NCBI GenBank assembly: GCA_032164245.1
Contig: JAVMKO010000001.1
Coordinates: 251,109,644 to 251,173,643, forward strand
Direction: 5' to 3'
DNA length: 64,000 nt
DNA from: Sternotherus odoratus
Taxonomy: Eukaryota > Chordata > Testudines > Kinosternidae
The translations under genes and the position numbers were made by a program. A model generated the notes under the pieces. It made no database searches. It saw only the letters and a list, made by a program, of their open reading frames with translations, and had not been told where the DNA came from. Positions 42,198-54,009 of the stretch are shown one piece after another (within the stretch, counting starts at the first letter, position 1; each line of letters begins with the position of its first letter).

Positions 42198-45100
42198 CTT
42201 GCAGAATAAGGATCAAAATGTCTTCTTTCTAAGCAGGTAATATATTCAGATTCTTTGGCAGTTGTATTTTCAGAAGAATTTTGTCATTCAATATCTTTTA
42301 TCCTCAGAGAGACCAATTTTCAAGAGTGGATGATTTAATAAAACATCATTTTTGATAGGCTTATTCAAAAAGGAATTGGATATTTATGTGAATTTTAATA
42401 TCTAGAGTTATAATTCTTAATGCTAACATAAAATTTGGAGGGGATATTAAACCTCATTCTCTGGGTCTTAAACCACTCTCTACTAGGGCAATTCCTGCGT
42501 TATGTAAATACCTATGAAGATGTCCACTTCTGCAGATAAATGAGATGAATTTAACACAAGTCCTGTTCACCCACCAAATATAAAATTACCCATGTAAAAA
42601 TTGTGTAGTGTAATTTTGTGTAGGGGGCAGTGGGGCAAATGTTCAATACTAGAAAGAAGTAAAAACCACAGCGAAAAGCAGCCCTGTTATGAAAGGTTAC
42701 CACTTAAATGGACACAAGTTTAACAATTCCACAAGAATGAAAAAAAATGCCTTCCTTAAAAGGAGAATTAGGATTATAGAAGCTTGGAATGAAAAGTTTT
42801 GTATTTGTTTCTAAATCAGGCTACAATTTTTTTTAATGTAAAATGATCCATAACTCCAAATGAACTGACTAGATGAAGTAAATCAGGAATTCTACATTCC
42901 TGATCATTAACTGAGAGTTTGCGCTATGCTAGCGAGCAACTAAACTGCACCGTCAAGTCAAAATATTTTTGCTATGGTTCCTGGGGACAGTCAAAACAAA
43001 TGCAAATCCCACTTCCTACTGCTTTGCAGGCCATTTGGCCATCCTAACACTAATAATGAGTCCTGCCAGAAAAGCCCTTCGGGCCGTTCAGGTTCCCACT
43101 GGCAGGAAAATCTACGCTTCCGATTTCATGAACATTTTGAAAACAGAAAATGTGCTGAGTGGAATCTCCATAAATCACTCCTAGAAAAGACAAGAGATGA
43201 ACTGGGCAGCACATTGTAGAGTCAAAGTGAAGCTGGAGGACCACCTCCAACATCATGAAACCCACTGTTCATCTGGAAGAAGTAAAGCTGAGCGAATAGC
43301 AAGGAAGCCCTGTTAGAACAACACCCTCTTCTTGTAAAGAGAGCAGCTTTTGAAGAAGTGACAGAGCTTTGGATCTCAGCTTGCCATGGCAAGTTCAGGC
43401 AAGTTAAGACTCATTCCTTTTGTGTGATAGAAGGAATATTATTCGCTCTGACTCAAAACATCCTTGCCAAGTTTGAAAGTTCATGATGTTTCAAAGAAAA
43501 AAAAGACAGAAACATTTCCCTCTTACAGAGGTTTCTTTCTTGATTATGAAGGAGGCTAAGGGCTATTCCCAGTGATGTTGACAATAAGAATGGAAGATGT
43601 ATAAGAAGTAATCAGCTGTGCTACTTGAACCCCAAAGCACTTTTTATGCTTCACAACTTCTAATGAGCTGCATTTGTCCCCATAATAAAATCTGTATTTC
43701 CCAGGTTTGTTTTTGGTCGTGGATGACACAAGAGTTGCATGTAGATCAAGTCAAGGTTCGTGCAATGGTACATCAAGTAACAATGTGCACAATATAATAA
43801 TAGAGAGACCTATGAAGTTACATGTTGGGTAGTCAGTCTTGTGTCATTCAGATGGAGCAGATAATGCAGCAACAGCAATGGGTGGTGTTCATCTGCAAAG
43901 CTTATAGGAGTTTTTCATGTGAAGCACATGCATGTTCAGACCCTGGAGGTGTAATATCCTCTGAGTAGTCCTAAAACAAAGGCCACTGCTGGCCATAGTG
44001 CTCCACATTCTCCTGAATTCTGGGAATGAGCTTTTCTAGCACTCTGGTGTCTCTCGTTTACATTAGTCCCAGATCAGCCTAAGAAGCAGACTTCCAGCGT
44101 TGTGTAAACGAGTCCAGCAGCATATGTCATGTATCTTACTGACCTCTTCAGTTTGAAGGAACTCTCCTCTGGGCACCAGCCCAGCGACACCCCTTTCTGG
44201 TCTAAAGCTATGACCCAACCCGTTACTTCTTTATTTATGGGGAACAAATACTTGGAATAATGCCCAGCCTGGGGGTATCTCCCTTACACAAAGAAGTTTG
44301 AGCAGTTTTTTCTCACAGCCTGACAACAATAGATAACAAGGGTTAAATAGCCCATAAAAGGACAGGCTAGAATTTGAAAATCAAATGAAAAAATTAGGCC
44401 CTAATTTTTTTACCCCCCACATCCACGATGACTAATCAGATCCCAATTTCCCTATTCTTTGCTGTGTTTGATCATTTTTATTAAATATTTACTGTATTTA
44501 AAACTTATAGGCACATTTTATATTACATTATATTATTACTACTCAGCTATTTCTCATGATGTTTAAATGAACACTACCAATTTCATTCAGTAAAACAGAA
44601 ATATCTTCAGTGGTCCCGTCCAGAAGACTTTCCCTTTGTGCTTCCATGTAATGCAAAACAGTCTGAAGTTTTTGATCAGGAGTATAATGTTAATAGTTTA
44701 AAAAAAAAAACCACCAAAATCCATGCCACCAATGGTGGGTTGTGAGGTTTGCATCTGTATTTGTATTCCTAGAGTTTCAGACATTAGAGACTGAAAAGAC
44801 TTAGTAAACCATCCAAACCATCTCCCTGCCAACTCAGGACTGTTCCCTATAATACGTTTTTTGGTGGTGTGTCCAAGCTAATGTGCCTGGAAAAATGCTA
44901 ATTAATGAAGTTTTAGAAGGATGCTAGATTTATCACAGCTTGATTGGAACAACTGATCTTCCATAAACACCATGATCCTCAAGCAACAGGCTATATGATG
45001 GGTCGCAAATACCCAAAGTTCCCCCAGGTTTGTAGTTCTCTTTGGGTCAGGTTCTGTCTGATCCAAATACAGGTATGCCGTGGTGGGAGAAGCACAAGAA

Positions 45101-45584
45101 GCCTTCAGCTCCCCATTATACATCCTGCCTAAGACCCAGCCATGGTGGCAGCTCTTGTGCTCTGGGAAGCACAGAGGCTGCTCCTTCCCTGCTCCCCAAA
45201 AGGTGTTGCATGCCCCAGAGAGGTTGGGGAGGGTCAGGCAGGAGATGGGACCTATGGATCTGAGCAGCCACACAGCAAAGAGCAACCGGTGCCCCACAGA
45301 CGGGTGTAGTAGGCGGCCTGGAGTCTGTGTAGAGCTGGTAATGCAGAAATGCATTTCTCTTTTACCCAAACAGGATTCCTCTCAGCGCTTGTTCTGGGCC
45401 GGTACGGCTCTTCCCTGCCCCCAATGCAGAGCTGTGCTTGTTTGACACAAGCCAGTCAGGTCTGAATCCTTGCCAAGGCAGGGATACAAAAAGCCAGAGA
45501 AATAGTTCAACAGTTTCTTTCCTAGAGGGTGCTCTTTATGAATAAAAAAAACAATCCAGTTATTCTTAGTGCCTTCCTCTATCA
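42198..45584. other. No gene recognised; unique sequence
   Basis: I see no gene and no repeat I can name over these 3.4 kb. Overlapping frames near 44902-45445 (up to 155 aa) on both strands have no recognisable domain. A-rich tracts occur near 44700 and T-rich ones near 44400. Confidence 0.5.
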
Positions 45585-46233
45585 CAGGGGTGGGCAAACT
45601 TTTTGGCCCGAGGGCCACATCGAGGTTCAAAATTGTATGGAGGGCCAGGTAGGGAAGGCTGTACCTCCCCAAACTGCCTGGCCCCACCCGCTATCTGACC
45701 CCCTCCCACTTCCCGCCCCACACACTACCCCCCTCAGAATCCCTGGCCCATCCAACCCCTCCCCCCCCCCGCTCCTTGTCCCTCTCCAGAGACCCCCGCC
45801 CCTAACCACCCCCCTGGGACCTCACTCCCTATCCAACCCCTTCATGTCCCCTGACTGCCCCGACCCCTATCCACATCCCCTCTCCCTGACAGACCCCCGG
45901 GAGTCCCACGCCCCATCCAATCTTCCCCCCAGAACCTCCACTCATCCAACCACTCCTGATCCCTGTGCCTTGACTGCCCCCCAGGACTCCCTGCCTCTTA
46001 TTCAACCCGTCTGGCTCTGGCCCCGGCCCCCTTACCATGCCTCTCAGAGCAGCGGCTAGACTCAGACATGCTGCTGTGCAGTCCCTGCCCCCCAGAGCAC
46101 TGCCCATGCAGCAGCGTGGCTGCGGAGGGACAGCGGGAGAGGGGCTGGGGGAGCTCTCCCAGCGACCTCAGGGCCGGACAGGAAGGGCCCACAGACTGGA
46201 TGTGGCCCGCGGGTTGGAGTTTGCCCACCCCTG
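45585..46233 (+). mobile_element. hAT MITE, 649 bp, C-rich interior
   Basis: The left end is CAGGGGTGGGCAAACT and the right end read inward is the same, 16 bases perfect. A perfect 8-bp duplication CTCTATCA flanks it (45577-45584 and 46234-46241). The next bases 'tttttggcccgagggccaca' are typical of this family. The interior is C-rich with recurring 'ccccatccaacccc' wording. It is a complete relative of the truncated, inverted copy at 12716-13739, and an internal piece of it recurs at 49574-49819. The frames inside are composition artefacts. Confidence 0.95.
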
Positions 46234-46241
46234 CTCTATCA

Positions 46242-47200
46242 GCTCCTCTGAGAAATTCTGTGGTTGTGCTCATATGCATACTTGATTGTTGGAAGAACCA
46301 TTTGCTGACTTCTCCATCCCATGCAATCCCCCACCATGGGATCCTGTTCTGTGGAGTTTAAGCAACAGCTTGGGCTGTGCTGGGGAGGGTTTCCTTTTCA
46401 GAGTGCTAAGTCTGAAGGATGATGTGGCAGTAGCATTGATGTTAGATGCCAGGCAAAATAATGGAAAAGAAATATTTTTTATTGTGAAATGCCAAACTGA
46501 TTTCACATCCAGCTGGCACTATTTATATATCCTCCTCTTATTTTTTTTAAACACTGCCCTAATTTCACAGCCTGCGATTGGTTTTGCAGCCCGTTCCAAG
46601 GCCAGAGCATTCAAGAAAACCAAGGGTTCTTTCTCCATTGATGACATTAGCCACCACAGCAATTCCACAGAGAATGTACTAGTGCTGTCATAAGGTGTAC
46701 AGTGTCTGTACGGTTCCCTTGGAGGCAAAAATCCTCATGCCTATAACCACTGGCTGGAAATGCACTTGGACAGGTACTAACTCCAAACACACCATCTATG
46801 TGAAGAACCTTAGAAGTGGCAAATCATTGAGACTAGGGCCAAAACTCTCCAAATAGTATGAAATCCAGTGAAAACAGACCCTAATCTTGAGCATGCCCAT
46901 TTGGCATTTCAATCAGTCCCCTGGCAACAAATACCATCAGTACTTTTTTGCAGTTAAACATCCCAGGAATTGTTCATTCTCACACTATTTCCTGTGAATT
47001 ACTGTGGAATTAATTGTTTTCTGCCTCTTCCCAGTGCCAGCCAGCCACCTGTCTGGGTGGATTTGAACACACAAAAGTCTAAAAGAGAGAAATGATAATG
47101 AAGAAACAGAAAGGAACAGAAAAATGAAACAAAAAAGGCATAGATAAAAGGATTGTAAAGGATCTCCTGAGTCAGAGTCCAATGTCCTCTCCTCAGACTC
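46242..47200. other. No gene recognised
   Basis: The 135-aa plus frame at 46286-46693 starts beside the MITE and shows no domain; its first half is partly hydrophobic. I would not call it a gene. The rest is ordinary sequence. Confidence 0.45.
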
Positions 47201-47204
47201 CAGG

Positions 47205-47270
47205 GTGGCTGCTGTAATACTGTATATATGGTACTACAGTGGCTGCTGTAATACTGTATATATGGTACTT
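47205..47270 (+). repeat. Two-copy tandem repeat, 34-bp unit
   Basis: The unit 'gtggctgctgtaatactgta' plus 'tatatggtac' is present twice in direct succession, nearly unchanged. Confidence 0.9.
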
Positions 47271-47274
47271 TCCA

Positions 47275-47515
47275 AGTGTCTATCTAATCTTGCCTGGAAT
47301 GCATCTACTGTATGAATCATAATTACCCCATCAGGCAAAGCATTCCGTTATCTGATGTCCTTTCTGATAAGTTATTGGGGGAAAATTCTTAAATTCAACT
47401 GACCTTAAGCTGTACTCATTATTTCCTTGTTTTACTTTATCCAGTGTAAATAGCTGTTTTCTTCCACTTAGGTTTTTATATAACCCTTGCTTCTATACAT
47501 TTTTTTCACTTGTGT
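47275..47515 (-). mobile_element. CR1/L2-type LINE fragment, degraded
   Basis: The wording 'atctaatcttgcctggaatg', 'gcaaagcattccgttatctg', 'aattcaactgaccttaagct' and 'gtactcattatttccttgtt' follows the order of an old LINE 3' region read on the minus strand. It is too worn for a firm family call. Confidence 0.5.
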
Positions 47516-49573
47516 GCTTATAGATTATTGTGTTTAAACCCTTTAACAATCACATACTTCTATGCACTATCCTTCACACAATGAGGCTCAGGCACTTTTG
47601 AATTCAAACGCTATGAAAAGTCGCATCAACTATGTAACTTTTTTTATTGTTTAAATACAAAAGTCAAGCCTTCCAATTCTATGAAGGAAGGTGATTTCAG
47701 AAGTGTGGAGCATTGCTATTTACAGTCCTCATCCCGAGTGTTTTCAAATTATATTCAGCACATAGCCAGACACCAGCAAACTCAAACCTCAAAAGATGAC
47801 TAGAAAAAAAGGCGTGGCCTTAAGTCATACTGAGCTATTACTAAAGGTCCTCAAAAATAAATAGAAAAACTTGAAAATTAGTAACAGATGTTATTGGTAA
47901 TCAGTGAAGCAATTTCAAAAGCAAACTAATATGACCAAATAACCTGACTCTATTTGGCCCCTCGCTGTGTCATTCTGTACCAGCTGCATTCTTTTAATGG
48001 CACAATCTATTAGGTTAAAAAATAATGCATGACAATGACATACAACACAAGCTAACTATATTCATATTTCTTTTGTAAATTATGTAATTAAAACTTTTGG
48101 CATGTTAAAAAGAAGCCAGATTAATTAAGAACACACAAAAATAACAGGAGATACAAAAAGAAGGCTGGGGGGAGGGGGAGGGGGGTTAAGGGTCTTGTCA
48201 AGACTGTGTCTCTTACAGAGCAATGGCTATGATTTCCCCTTCAGACACTGGCATAGCTGCAACAAATGGAAATAACTTCTTCACTTTCAAATATGTGTGC
48301 ACGGAAACAGGCCTGCCCAGTGACAAACATACCCAGACACAGGCTACTTACAGGTCAGCAGCCACACCCTACAGCTCTAATCCACTGGGCTATATTAATT
48401 TGAGACATTTCCCACCTCATCTTGACAGATGTATCAGATATTGAGAAATCAGGTTCTCTTTGGTAGATGCCTCTTTTATTTATTTTCAGATGCCTTATGT
48501 AATTTTTACTAACAATTCATTGTACCTGTTATGACTAGCCTTGACCCTGTCATTTTGTTGCTATAGTAACCTCCTGAGGGGGAAATGTAGAAGAATGTTA
48601 CAGATATTTTTTTTAACTTAAAAGAATGCATAATCTTTGTATGGAGAAAGCCAAGGTTAAATTAGACAAGGTCTCTCTGTGAAAGAGGCATATGATAATC
48701 AGAATTGAAGGGAAGGGTAAGCGTAGCTGACTCATCCTTGGGACTTGAAATCAGCAGATCTTTTTGCAGAATAAAGTAGTACCAGGGCCAATTGGGGGGA
48801 GAGGGAAACAGGAGTGCCATTGGGCCTGGACCACAAGATCAAAGGGGACCTCAGATTTAGACACTTGTTAATTTTTTGGCATTTGGGAAATTTCACAACT
48901 TTTTTTATGTGCATCCCTATCAGTCCAAAATCTGACACACACTCTCATCTTAGAGCTGCAAATGTAAGCCAGTAAGAGATGTGCTTTGGTAAAAGATCAT
49001 TTTTTTGTTTGTCATATTAAAGAGTTTTAAATGTTCATAACAATTAATAAAAATATATTGGTTCTGATAGCACCAGATTAACCGTGATGAACGTGTCATT
49101 TTAGATCAGCTGATTATATAAACAAACCATTGCTAGTGCCTGGTGCTGGATCAAGCCCCTGTTGAAACGGAGAGAATTGTTACATTTTAGTCTTTATAGT
49201 TTTTTGTCTAGTTGACTAAGGAATTATTTATGTGTGAGAATTCCTCGTTATTATCTTCATATGGTAGGTAAAAGAGGTGACTGGTTGGTTAGTTGAACCC
49301 TAGCTTGGTAGCTTGGCCATCATCATAGACTTTCGTAGTCTATGGGCCCTGATTCAAGGTGAAAATTGGTGAAGACAATCTTGTACAGTGAGTTTCGTGA
49401 GAACACACATTTAAAGTTTGTCTGTATCCTCTGTCTGTATGCATGTCTGTGTTTACTATCTATCTATGTCATCCCTTTGTCTTCAGCTCAACCTGTTATA
49501 TTATTCCTTGCATGCTTGAGTTTTGATTCAGTGATAAGGGTAATAACCTGTTTCATTTTGTGTTCTTAATTAG
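47516..49573. other. No gene recognised
   Basis: AT-rich sequence with no gene or nameable repeat. A short G-rich run lies near 48165-48190. Confidence 0.5.
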
Positions 49574-49819
49574 CCTCCCCAAACTGCCTGGCCCCACCCA
49601 CTATCTGACCCCCTCCCACTTCCCGCCCCACACACTACCCCCCTCAGAATCCCTGGCCCATCCAACCCCTCCCCCCCCCGCTCCTTGTCCCTCTCCAGAG
49701 ACCCCCGCCCCTAACCACCCCCCTGGGACCTCACTCCCTATCCAACCCCTTCATGTCCCCTGACTGCCCCGACCCCTATCCACATCCCCTCTCCCTGACA
49801 GACCCCCGGGAGTCCCACG
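49574..49819 (+). repeat. Internal fragment of the 45585 hAT MITE, near-identical copy
   Basis: These 246 bases equal 45664-45910 except for one substitution (49600 A against G) and one base fewer in a C run. Neither hAT terminus nor a target duplication is present. The right border abuts a (TA)n run. See the findings for the possible origins. Confidence 0.95.
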
Positions 49820-49843
49820 GTAAATATATATATATATATATTC
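49820..49843. repeat. (TA)n microsatellite
   Basis: An alternating TA run follows directly on the copied MITE fragment. Confidence 0.9.
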
Positions 49844-49869
49844 CTTCCTTTTAAGTCTTTTCAGCAGTT

Positions 49870-50100
49870 GTGTACATGTTTACAGTAGAAGATTTTCAAG
49901 TGTAGATAAGCTACTTATTTACAGCAGAATATTTCAAGGGTGAAGAGGCTACATATTTACTTTAGAACATTTCAGGTATAAATAGGCTACTTATTTACAG
50001 CAGAACATTTCAAGTTGTAAAGGCTACTTATTAACACTAGAACATTTTAAACTGTGGGTAAGCTACTAATTTACAGCAGAACATTTGAAATATGGTTGAC
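49870..50100 (+). repeat. Degenerate minisatellite, about 5 units of 43-48 bp
   Basis: The motif 'ggctacttatttacagcaga' plus 'acatttcaagt' recurs with variation ('gctacatatttactttagaa', 'ctacttattaacactagaac', 'ctactaatttacagcagaac'). The units are quite diverged. Confidence 0.75.
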
Positions 50101-50251
50101 TACATGTTTCAGCAATGAAAGACATTTTGTAGTTAGCTGGCATTGTAGTATTTACATTGTGATTTACTTTTTCTAGAATCCTAGTTCCTCCTTCCCACCT
50201 TTTTCTCCACTTTTGCCTGACTCGTTTTTGTAACTTGTGTATCATCTGTGA

Positions 50252-50694
50252 CAAGGGTGGACAACCTGAGCCTGAGAAGGAGCCAAAATTTACCAATGTA
50301 CATTGCCAAAGAGCCATGATAATACATCAACAGCCTCCCCATCCGCTCCTGCACTCTGCTCCCAGTGCCTCCTGTCCTGTCCTGCCCACTGGCAGCCCTG
50401 CCAGTCAGTGCCTCTCCCTACCTCCCCGCACCTCCCAATCAGCTGTTTTGTGGCATACAGGAGGCTTGGGGGGGAGGGGAAGAGGGCAGGACAGGCTATG
50501 GGGAGGAGGTGGAGATGGGTGGAGAGGGGACAGGGCCTGTGGAAAACCGATGGGTTGAGCAGTGAGCACCCCCTGGCACATTGGAAAGTTGGCACCTGTA
50601 GCTCCAGTCTCAGAGTCGGTGCCTATACAAGGAGCTGCATATTAACTTCTGAAGAGCCACATGTGGCTTCAGAGCCACAGGCTGGCCACCCCTG
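50252..50694. mobile_element. hAT MITE, 443 bp
   Basis: The left end CAAGGGTGGACAACCTG and the right end read inward CAGGGGTGGCCAGCCTG match at 14 of 17 positions. A perfect 8-bp duplication ATCTGTGA flanks it (50244-50251 and 50695-50702). Subterminal 'gagccac' motifs are repeated near the right end. The interior is GC-rich and non-coding; the 60-130 aa frames on both strands are incidental. Confidence 0.93.
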
Positions 50695-50721
50695 ATCTGT
50701 GAGCTCCCTAATTCATTGAAC

Positions 50722-50745
50722 TATGTAAATATATATATATATATT
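50722..50745. repeat. (TA)n microsatellite
   Basis: A short alternating TA run lies just past the hAT MITE. Confidence 0.9.
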
Positions 50746-51019
50746 CATATCAAATCTCTAATTTTTCTTAAGATTATCATCCATCTTGGTTTCCTTTTTT
50801 TGATTCTAGCTTTGCTGTCTTCTGACCTTACAATATAACCATTTTATTATAATGGGCAAAAAATAAACAAATAACAAAATAAAAAACAAAATCTACCAGA
50901 TTATTTTTATGCGCTGAGTGGGTTCAATTATTTAGACTTGAAAAGGAGTGAAATGAATGCATTTATTTGGATAATTTTTGAGAGGCTCCTTATTTTTATT
51001 TGATGTTTTAAATAGATCT

Positions 51020-51264
51020 GTAGCCATGCGGCGACTCACCCTTGCGATGCCTCCTGCTAATACGTCCAGGGAATTAGCTCATCAGCCTCCAGAGCACCCT
51101 CTTGAAGGCCAATGTCCCGCTTGCTGCTGGCCTCGTATCCCTCCTGGACCCCAGAGCCCGGTGCCCTGTTCCCTGGGGTGCTGCACCCTGGCAGTTCCTC
51201 CTCATATCTCAGCGTCTCCCCTCCCCGGGGAATCCTCACCCCTTATCCCCACCTTGCCTCAGCC
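51020..51264. repeat. Unassigned GC-rich repeat
   Basis: The text 'gcggcgactcacccttgcga', 'ccagggaattagctcatcag' and 'gcaccctcttgaaggccaat' has the look of a reptile LTR or DNA-element interior that I have seen worded similarly, but I cannot assign a family. It joins a MITE end on the right. Confidence 0.4.
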
Positions 51265-51356
51265 TATGGGCCAGTAGGAGCCGCGATCAGCGAACCGTCA
51301 GGTAAACAAACCCGCTAAGGGTGCCCATGGTGCCGCATGCCAGGGTTGCTGATCCC
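51265..51356. mobile_element. hAT MITE terminus, same family as 63072-63374
   Basis: The text 'gtcaggtaaacaaacccgct', 'aagggtgcccatgg' and the end 'ccagggttgctgatccctg' match the right terminus of the foldback element at 63072-63374. The left half is missing, so no target duplication can be shown. Confidence 0.7.
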
Positions 51357-52052
51357 TGATTTAAACCCTGCACATATTGCACAGTGCAGAGGGAATCCCG
51401 TTGCCAGCTCCGAATAGCTCAGCATGGGAAATCCAGTGGCAATGATGCTATTCTGTCTGTGCTTAGATGAATGTACATCCAATAGAGAAGGACACCCCAC
51501 CCCCATTTAAATGGTATGGAAGTTCTCCAAGAGTGACCGCCGTGCTGCTCATCTTTCTCCAGACAGGTCTTCACTAGAGAAATAAACAGCACTGAGCGTC
51601 AATTGCATGTGAAAGAGGCAGACCCAAGTTCTAGAGCTCCCAGATAATAAATACAGAAATATCTATTAGCCTAATGATGTATGTAGATTAATTATCATTA
51701 TCTATTATTAGGCTGACCATATTTCCTTTAGACCAAAACGGGACATTGGGATGGCAAAAACGGGACGGGGGGGGGCATGACCCCACCTGGGCCCCCCAGC
51801 GCTGGGCAGGGGTGAGGTAGAGGGGGGTCGGGGGGGATGGATGGAGGAATAAGCAGAACAGGGATGGGGGATGAAGAGGATGGAGGGAGAGAGAGAGAGA
51901 AGGGGGGGATGAGGGATGAAGATGATGATGGGGACGGAGGGAGAGAAGGTGAGAAGGGAGAGGATGGATGGATGAGAGGAGGTGGGGGTAGGGAGCAGGG
52001 GGGATGGAGGAGGCAAGGGACCGCGAGAAGGAGGGATGGAGAGAAGGGAGAT

Positions 52053-52542
52053 GGAAGAGGAGGCAGTGGACGGAGGGAGAGAGAGAAGGGAGGAAGGGAG
52101 GGATGGAGAAGGGGGATGGAGAGAAGGGAGGGATGGAGAGAAGGAGGGAAGGAGGAATAGAGAGGAGGAGGCGGCAGCGGGTGGTGGGCTGAAGCCGACG
52201 GCGGATCGGAGCTGTCCGGAGCCGCAGCCGGGGGCCGAGCGCACCGGCGGCGGCGGCGGGGGGGGGGGGGGGGGGAGCGGCGGACGTTTTATGACTCATA
52301 ATCACATAACTGAATTTATGTGATTATGAGTCATAAAACCCGGCCGGCAGCCCCCCCCGCCGGCGCGCTCGGCCCCCGGCTGCGGCTCCGGACAGGTCCG
52401 ATCCGCCGTCGGCTTCAGGCCGCCACCCGCTGCCGCCTCCTCCTCCTCTCTATTCCTCCTTCCCTCCTTCTCTCCATCCCTCCCTTCTCTCCATCCCTCC
52501 CTTCCTCCCTGCTCTCTCGCTCCGTCCACTGCCTCCTCTCCC
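52053..52542. repeat. Long inverted repeat with 8-base loop
   Basis: The left arm (52053-52308) and the right arm (52317-52542) are reverse complements at roughly 90 percent by eye. The central part is perfect: 'gttttatgactcataatcac' faces its inverse across 'actgaatt'. Differences are mostly in G-run length and in the number of 'ggagggatggagagaag' units. Confidence 0.9.
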
Positions 52543-52632
52543 TACCTAAGGACTAGTATCAGATGTCAAAGTCTCTGATGAGCGCAGTTTGCTCATCGGA
52601 GATTTTGACATCTGATACTTGTCCTTAGGTAG
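52542..52632. repeat. Second hairpin, 42-base arms
   Basis: The arms 52542-52583 and 52591-52632 begin and end with CTACCTAAGGAC and its inverse, carry 'tatcagatgtcaaa' and 'tttgacatctgata', and leave a 7-base loop. There are only a few mismatches. It directly adjoins the larger inverted repeat. Confidence 0.9.
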
Positions 52633-52786
52633 CAAGATTCTTTACCTAAGATCTTGGGAGTCCTGCACCTGCCCCAAAAACAGGACAAAATTGATATTTT
52701 TGACAAAAAGACAGGACGGTTCAAAAACATGAAAAAAACGGGACTGTCCCGTTCAAAACGGGACGTATGGTCAGCCTATCTATTAT

Positions 52787-53702
52787 TATAAATGATGTAT
52801 ATAGATGCATTTTTTTTTACTATTTAACTCCTTCACTACCAATCCTGGACATCTCTTCCCCATTCCTCCAGAGTTTTCTTGTATTGTGCTTTAAAATACA
52901 AATTTCATTGAAATTAATGGAATGAGGAGAAGATGTTGTAAATATGAGGCCAGGACCAACAACTTCAATGCATCTAACTCACATGATTAATGGGTGAGTT
53001 TACTGGATCAAGCCCATGCCATTCAATGTAGAGGTATTTGGAATATTGGTACCAGAGTGATGCGCTGTAGTGATGCGGTTAATATTCCTGTTGACCCAAT
53101 TGCTTATTACTTTAAATGTTATTTATTTTATTTTAATATAATTTTCAAGCGTCATTACAACTTGTGGGTGAGAACTAAGGGCAGCTGCTTATCAAGAGAG
53201 GGAGGAAGAATAAATGGGAAGAAAGGACAACTTCTGTGATGTGGATGTCATGTAAGTCTCTGAGCCCAATTTTCATGCCACTTAACATTTTATTGCATAC
53301 ATTTCCCATTCTTGATGGGCTGAGTCCAAACTGTCTAGGGATAAAGGATTTTGGAAACCTAGTGAATCTCCAAAGACTTCTGCTACACTGATAACTTTGG
53401 GGGTGCTATCAGATTTTCATTCATAATCTCCATTTTTTTTCTAAAGTGAAATTTGGCATCTAAAACATATCACATCCCTAAATCTGTTGTGCATGTGCAC
53501 ACAAATATCTACCTGGTTATTACAAAGTTGTTTGTTTTTAAAAAGATGGACCTTCTTGCACTTTTACAAGCATTTCTGATTTTAGCCTTTTATAAAATCT
53601 ATGTTGCCACTCTGAAGAGAAAGCCATGTATAACAGTGTTTTCTGTCTGAAGAAAACAATATCCAGACTGACTCCGATTTGGAAGTTGAAAACCAACAGG
53701 TG
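52787..53702. other. No gene recognised
   Basis: Ordinary AT-rich sequence between a hAT element and a solo LTR. The frames of 65-81 aa show no domain. Confidence 0.5.
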
Positions 53703-53854
53703 TGTGGCGGGGTGTCCACCCGCCCCCTACTGGAAGGGGCTTGGAAAAGCCCCAAAAGGGGTTTAAAATAGCCTGAGGGGCTAGCCTGCAAACTCCCAGG
53801 TTGATTGGGAGTTGGGTTCAGCTGTGTGGCCACGCCCCAAACACTCCCAGCCAG

Positions 53855-53863
53855 GATATAAGG
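53855..53863 (+). promoter_or_regulatory. TATA box of the solo LTR
   Basis: GATATAAGG follows a CCACGCCCC element by about 20 bases, the usual layout of an LTR core promoter. It is inferred from sequence alone. Confidence 0.55.
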
Positions 53864-53942
53864 GCTGGGAGACAGAGAAGGAGGAGAGTCTTCTCTGTAA
53901 GCAGAGGGAGACAGGCCTGCTGCAGGAAGCCTGAAGGAAGGT

Positions 53943-54009
53943 GCTGAGCTGAGCTGAGCTGAGCTGAGCTGAGCTGAGCTGAGCTGAGCTGAGCTGAGCT
54001 GAGCTGAGC
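53943..54009 (+). repeat. (GAGCT)n microsatellite, about 13 units
   Basis: The pentamer GAGCT is repeated about 13 times without interruption, inside the solo LTR downstream of its TATA box. Confidence 0.95.

Larger units (their letters stand above)
51709..52778. mobile_element. hAT element, 1.07 kb, with large internal inverted repeats
   Basis: The ends are TAGGCTGACCATA and its exact inverse, with a perfect 8-bp duplication TCTATTAT (51701-51708 and 52779-52786). Subterminal 'aaaacgggac' and 'gggactgtcccg' motifs link it to the elements at 6502-6640 and 18025-19301. The interior holds a G/A-rich stretch (51835-52190), a pair of roughly 230-250 base inverted arms and a second hairpin. No transposase frame is present. 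Confidence 0.94.

Noticed and set aside
44902..45445. 155-aa minus and 121-aa plus frames as a possible gene
   Set aside because: They overlap each other antisense, show no domain and have no supporting splice or start context.
46286..46693. 135-aa plus-strand frame as a small membrane protein
   Set aside because: It begins beside a MITE and contains a T-rich, non-coding-looking stretch near 46530; there is no family match I can see.
49870..50100. CRISPR-like array
   Set aside because: The units are degenerate, contiguous and lack constant repeats separated by unique spacers; the organism is a vertebrate.
53943..54009. Immunoglobulin switch region suggested by (GAGCT)n
   Set aside because: The array is a short perfect microsatellite inside a TSD-flanked solo LTR; switch regions span kilobases and no immunoglobulin gene is near.
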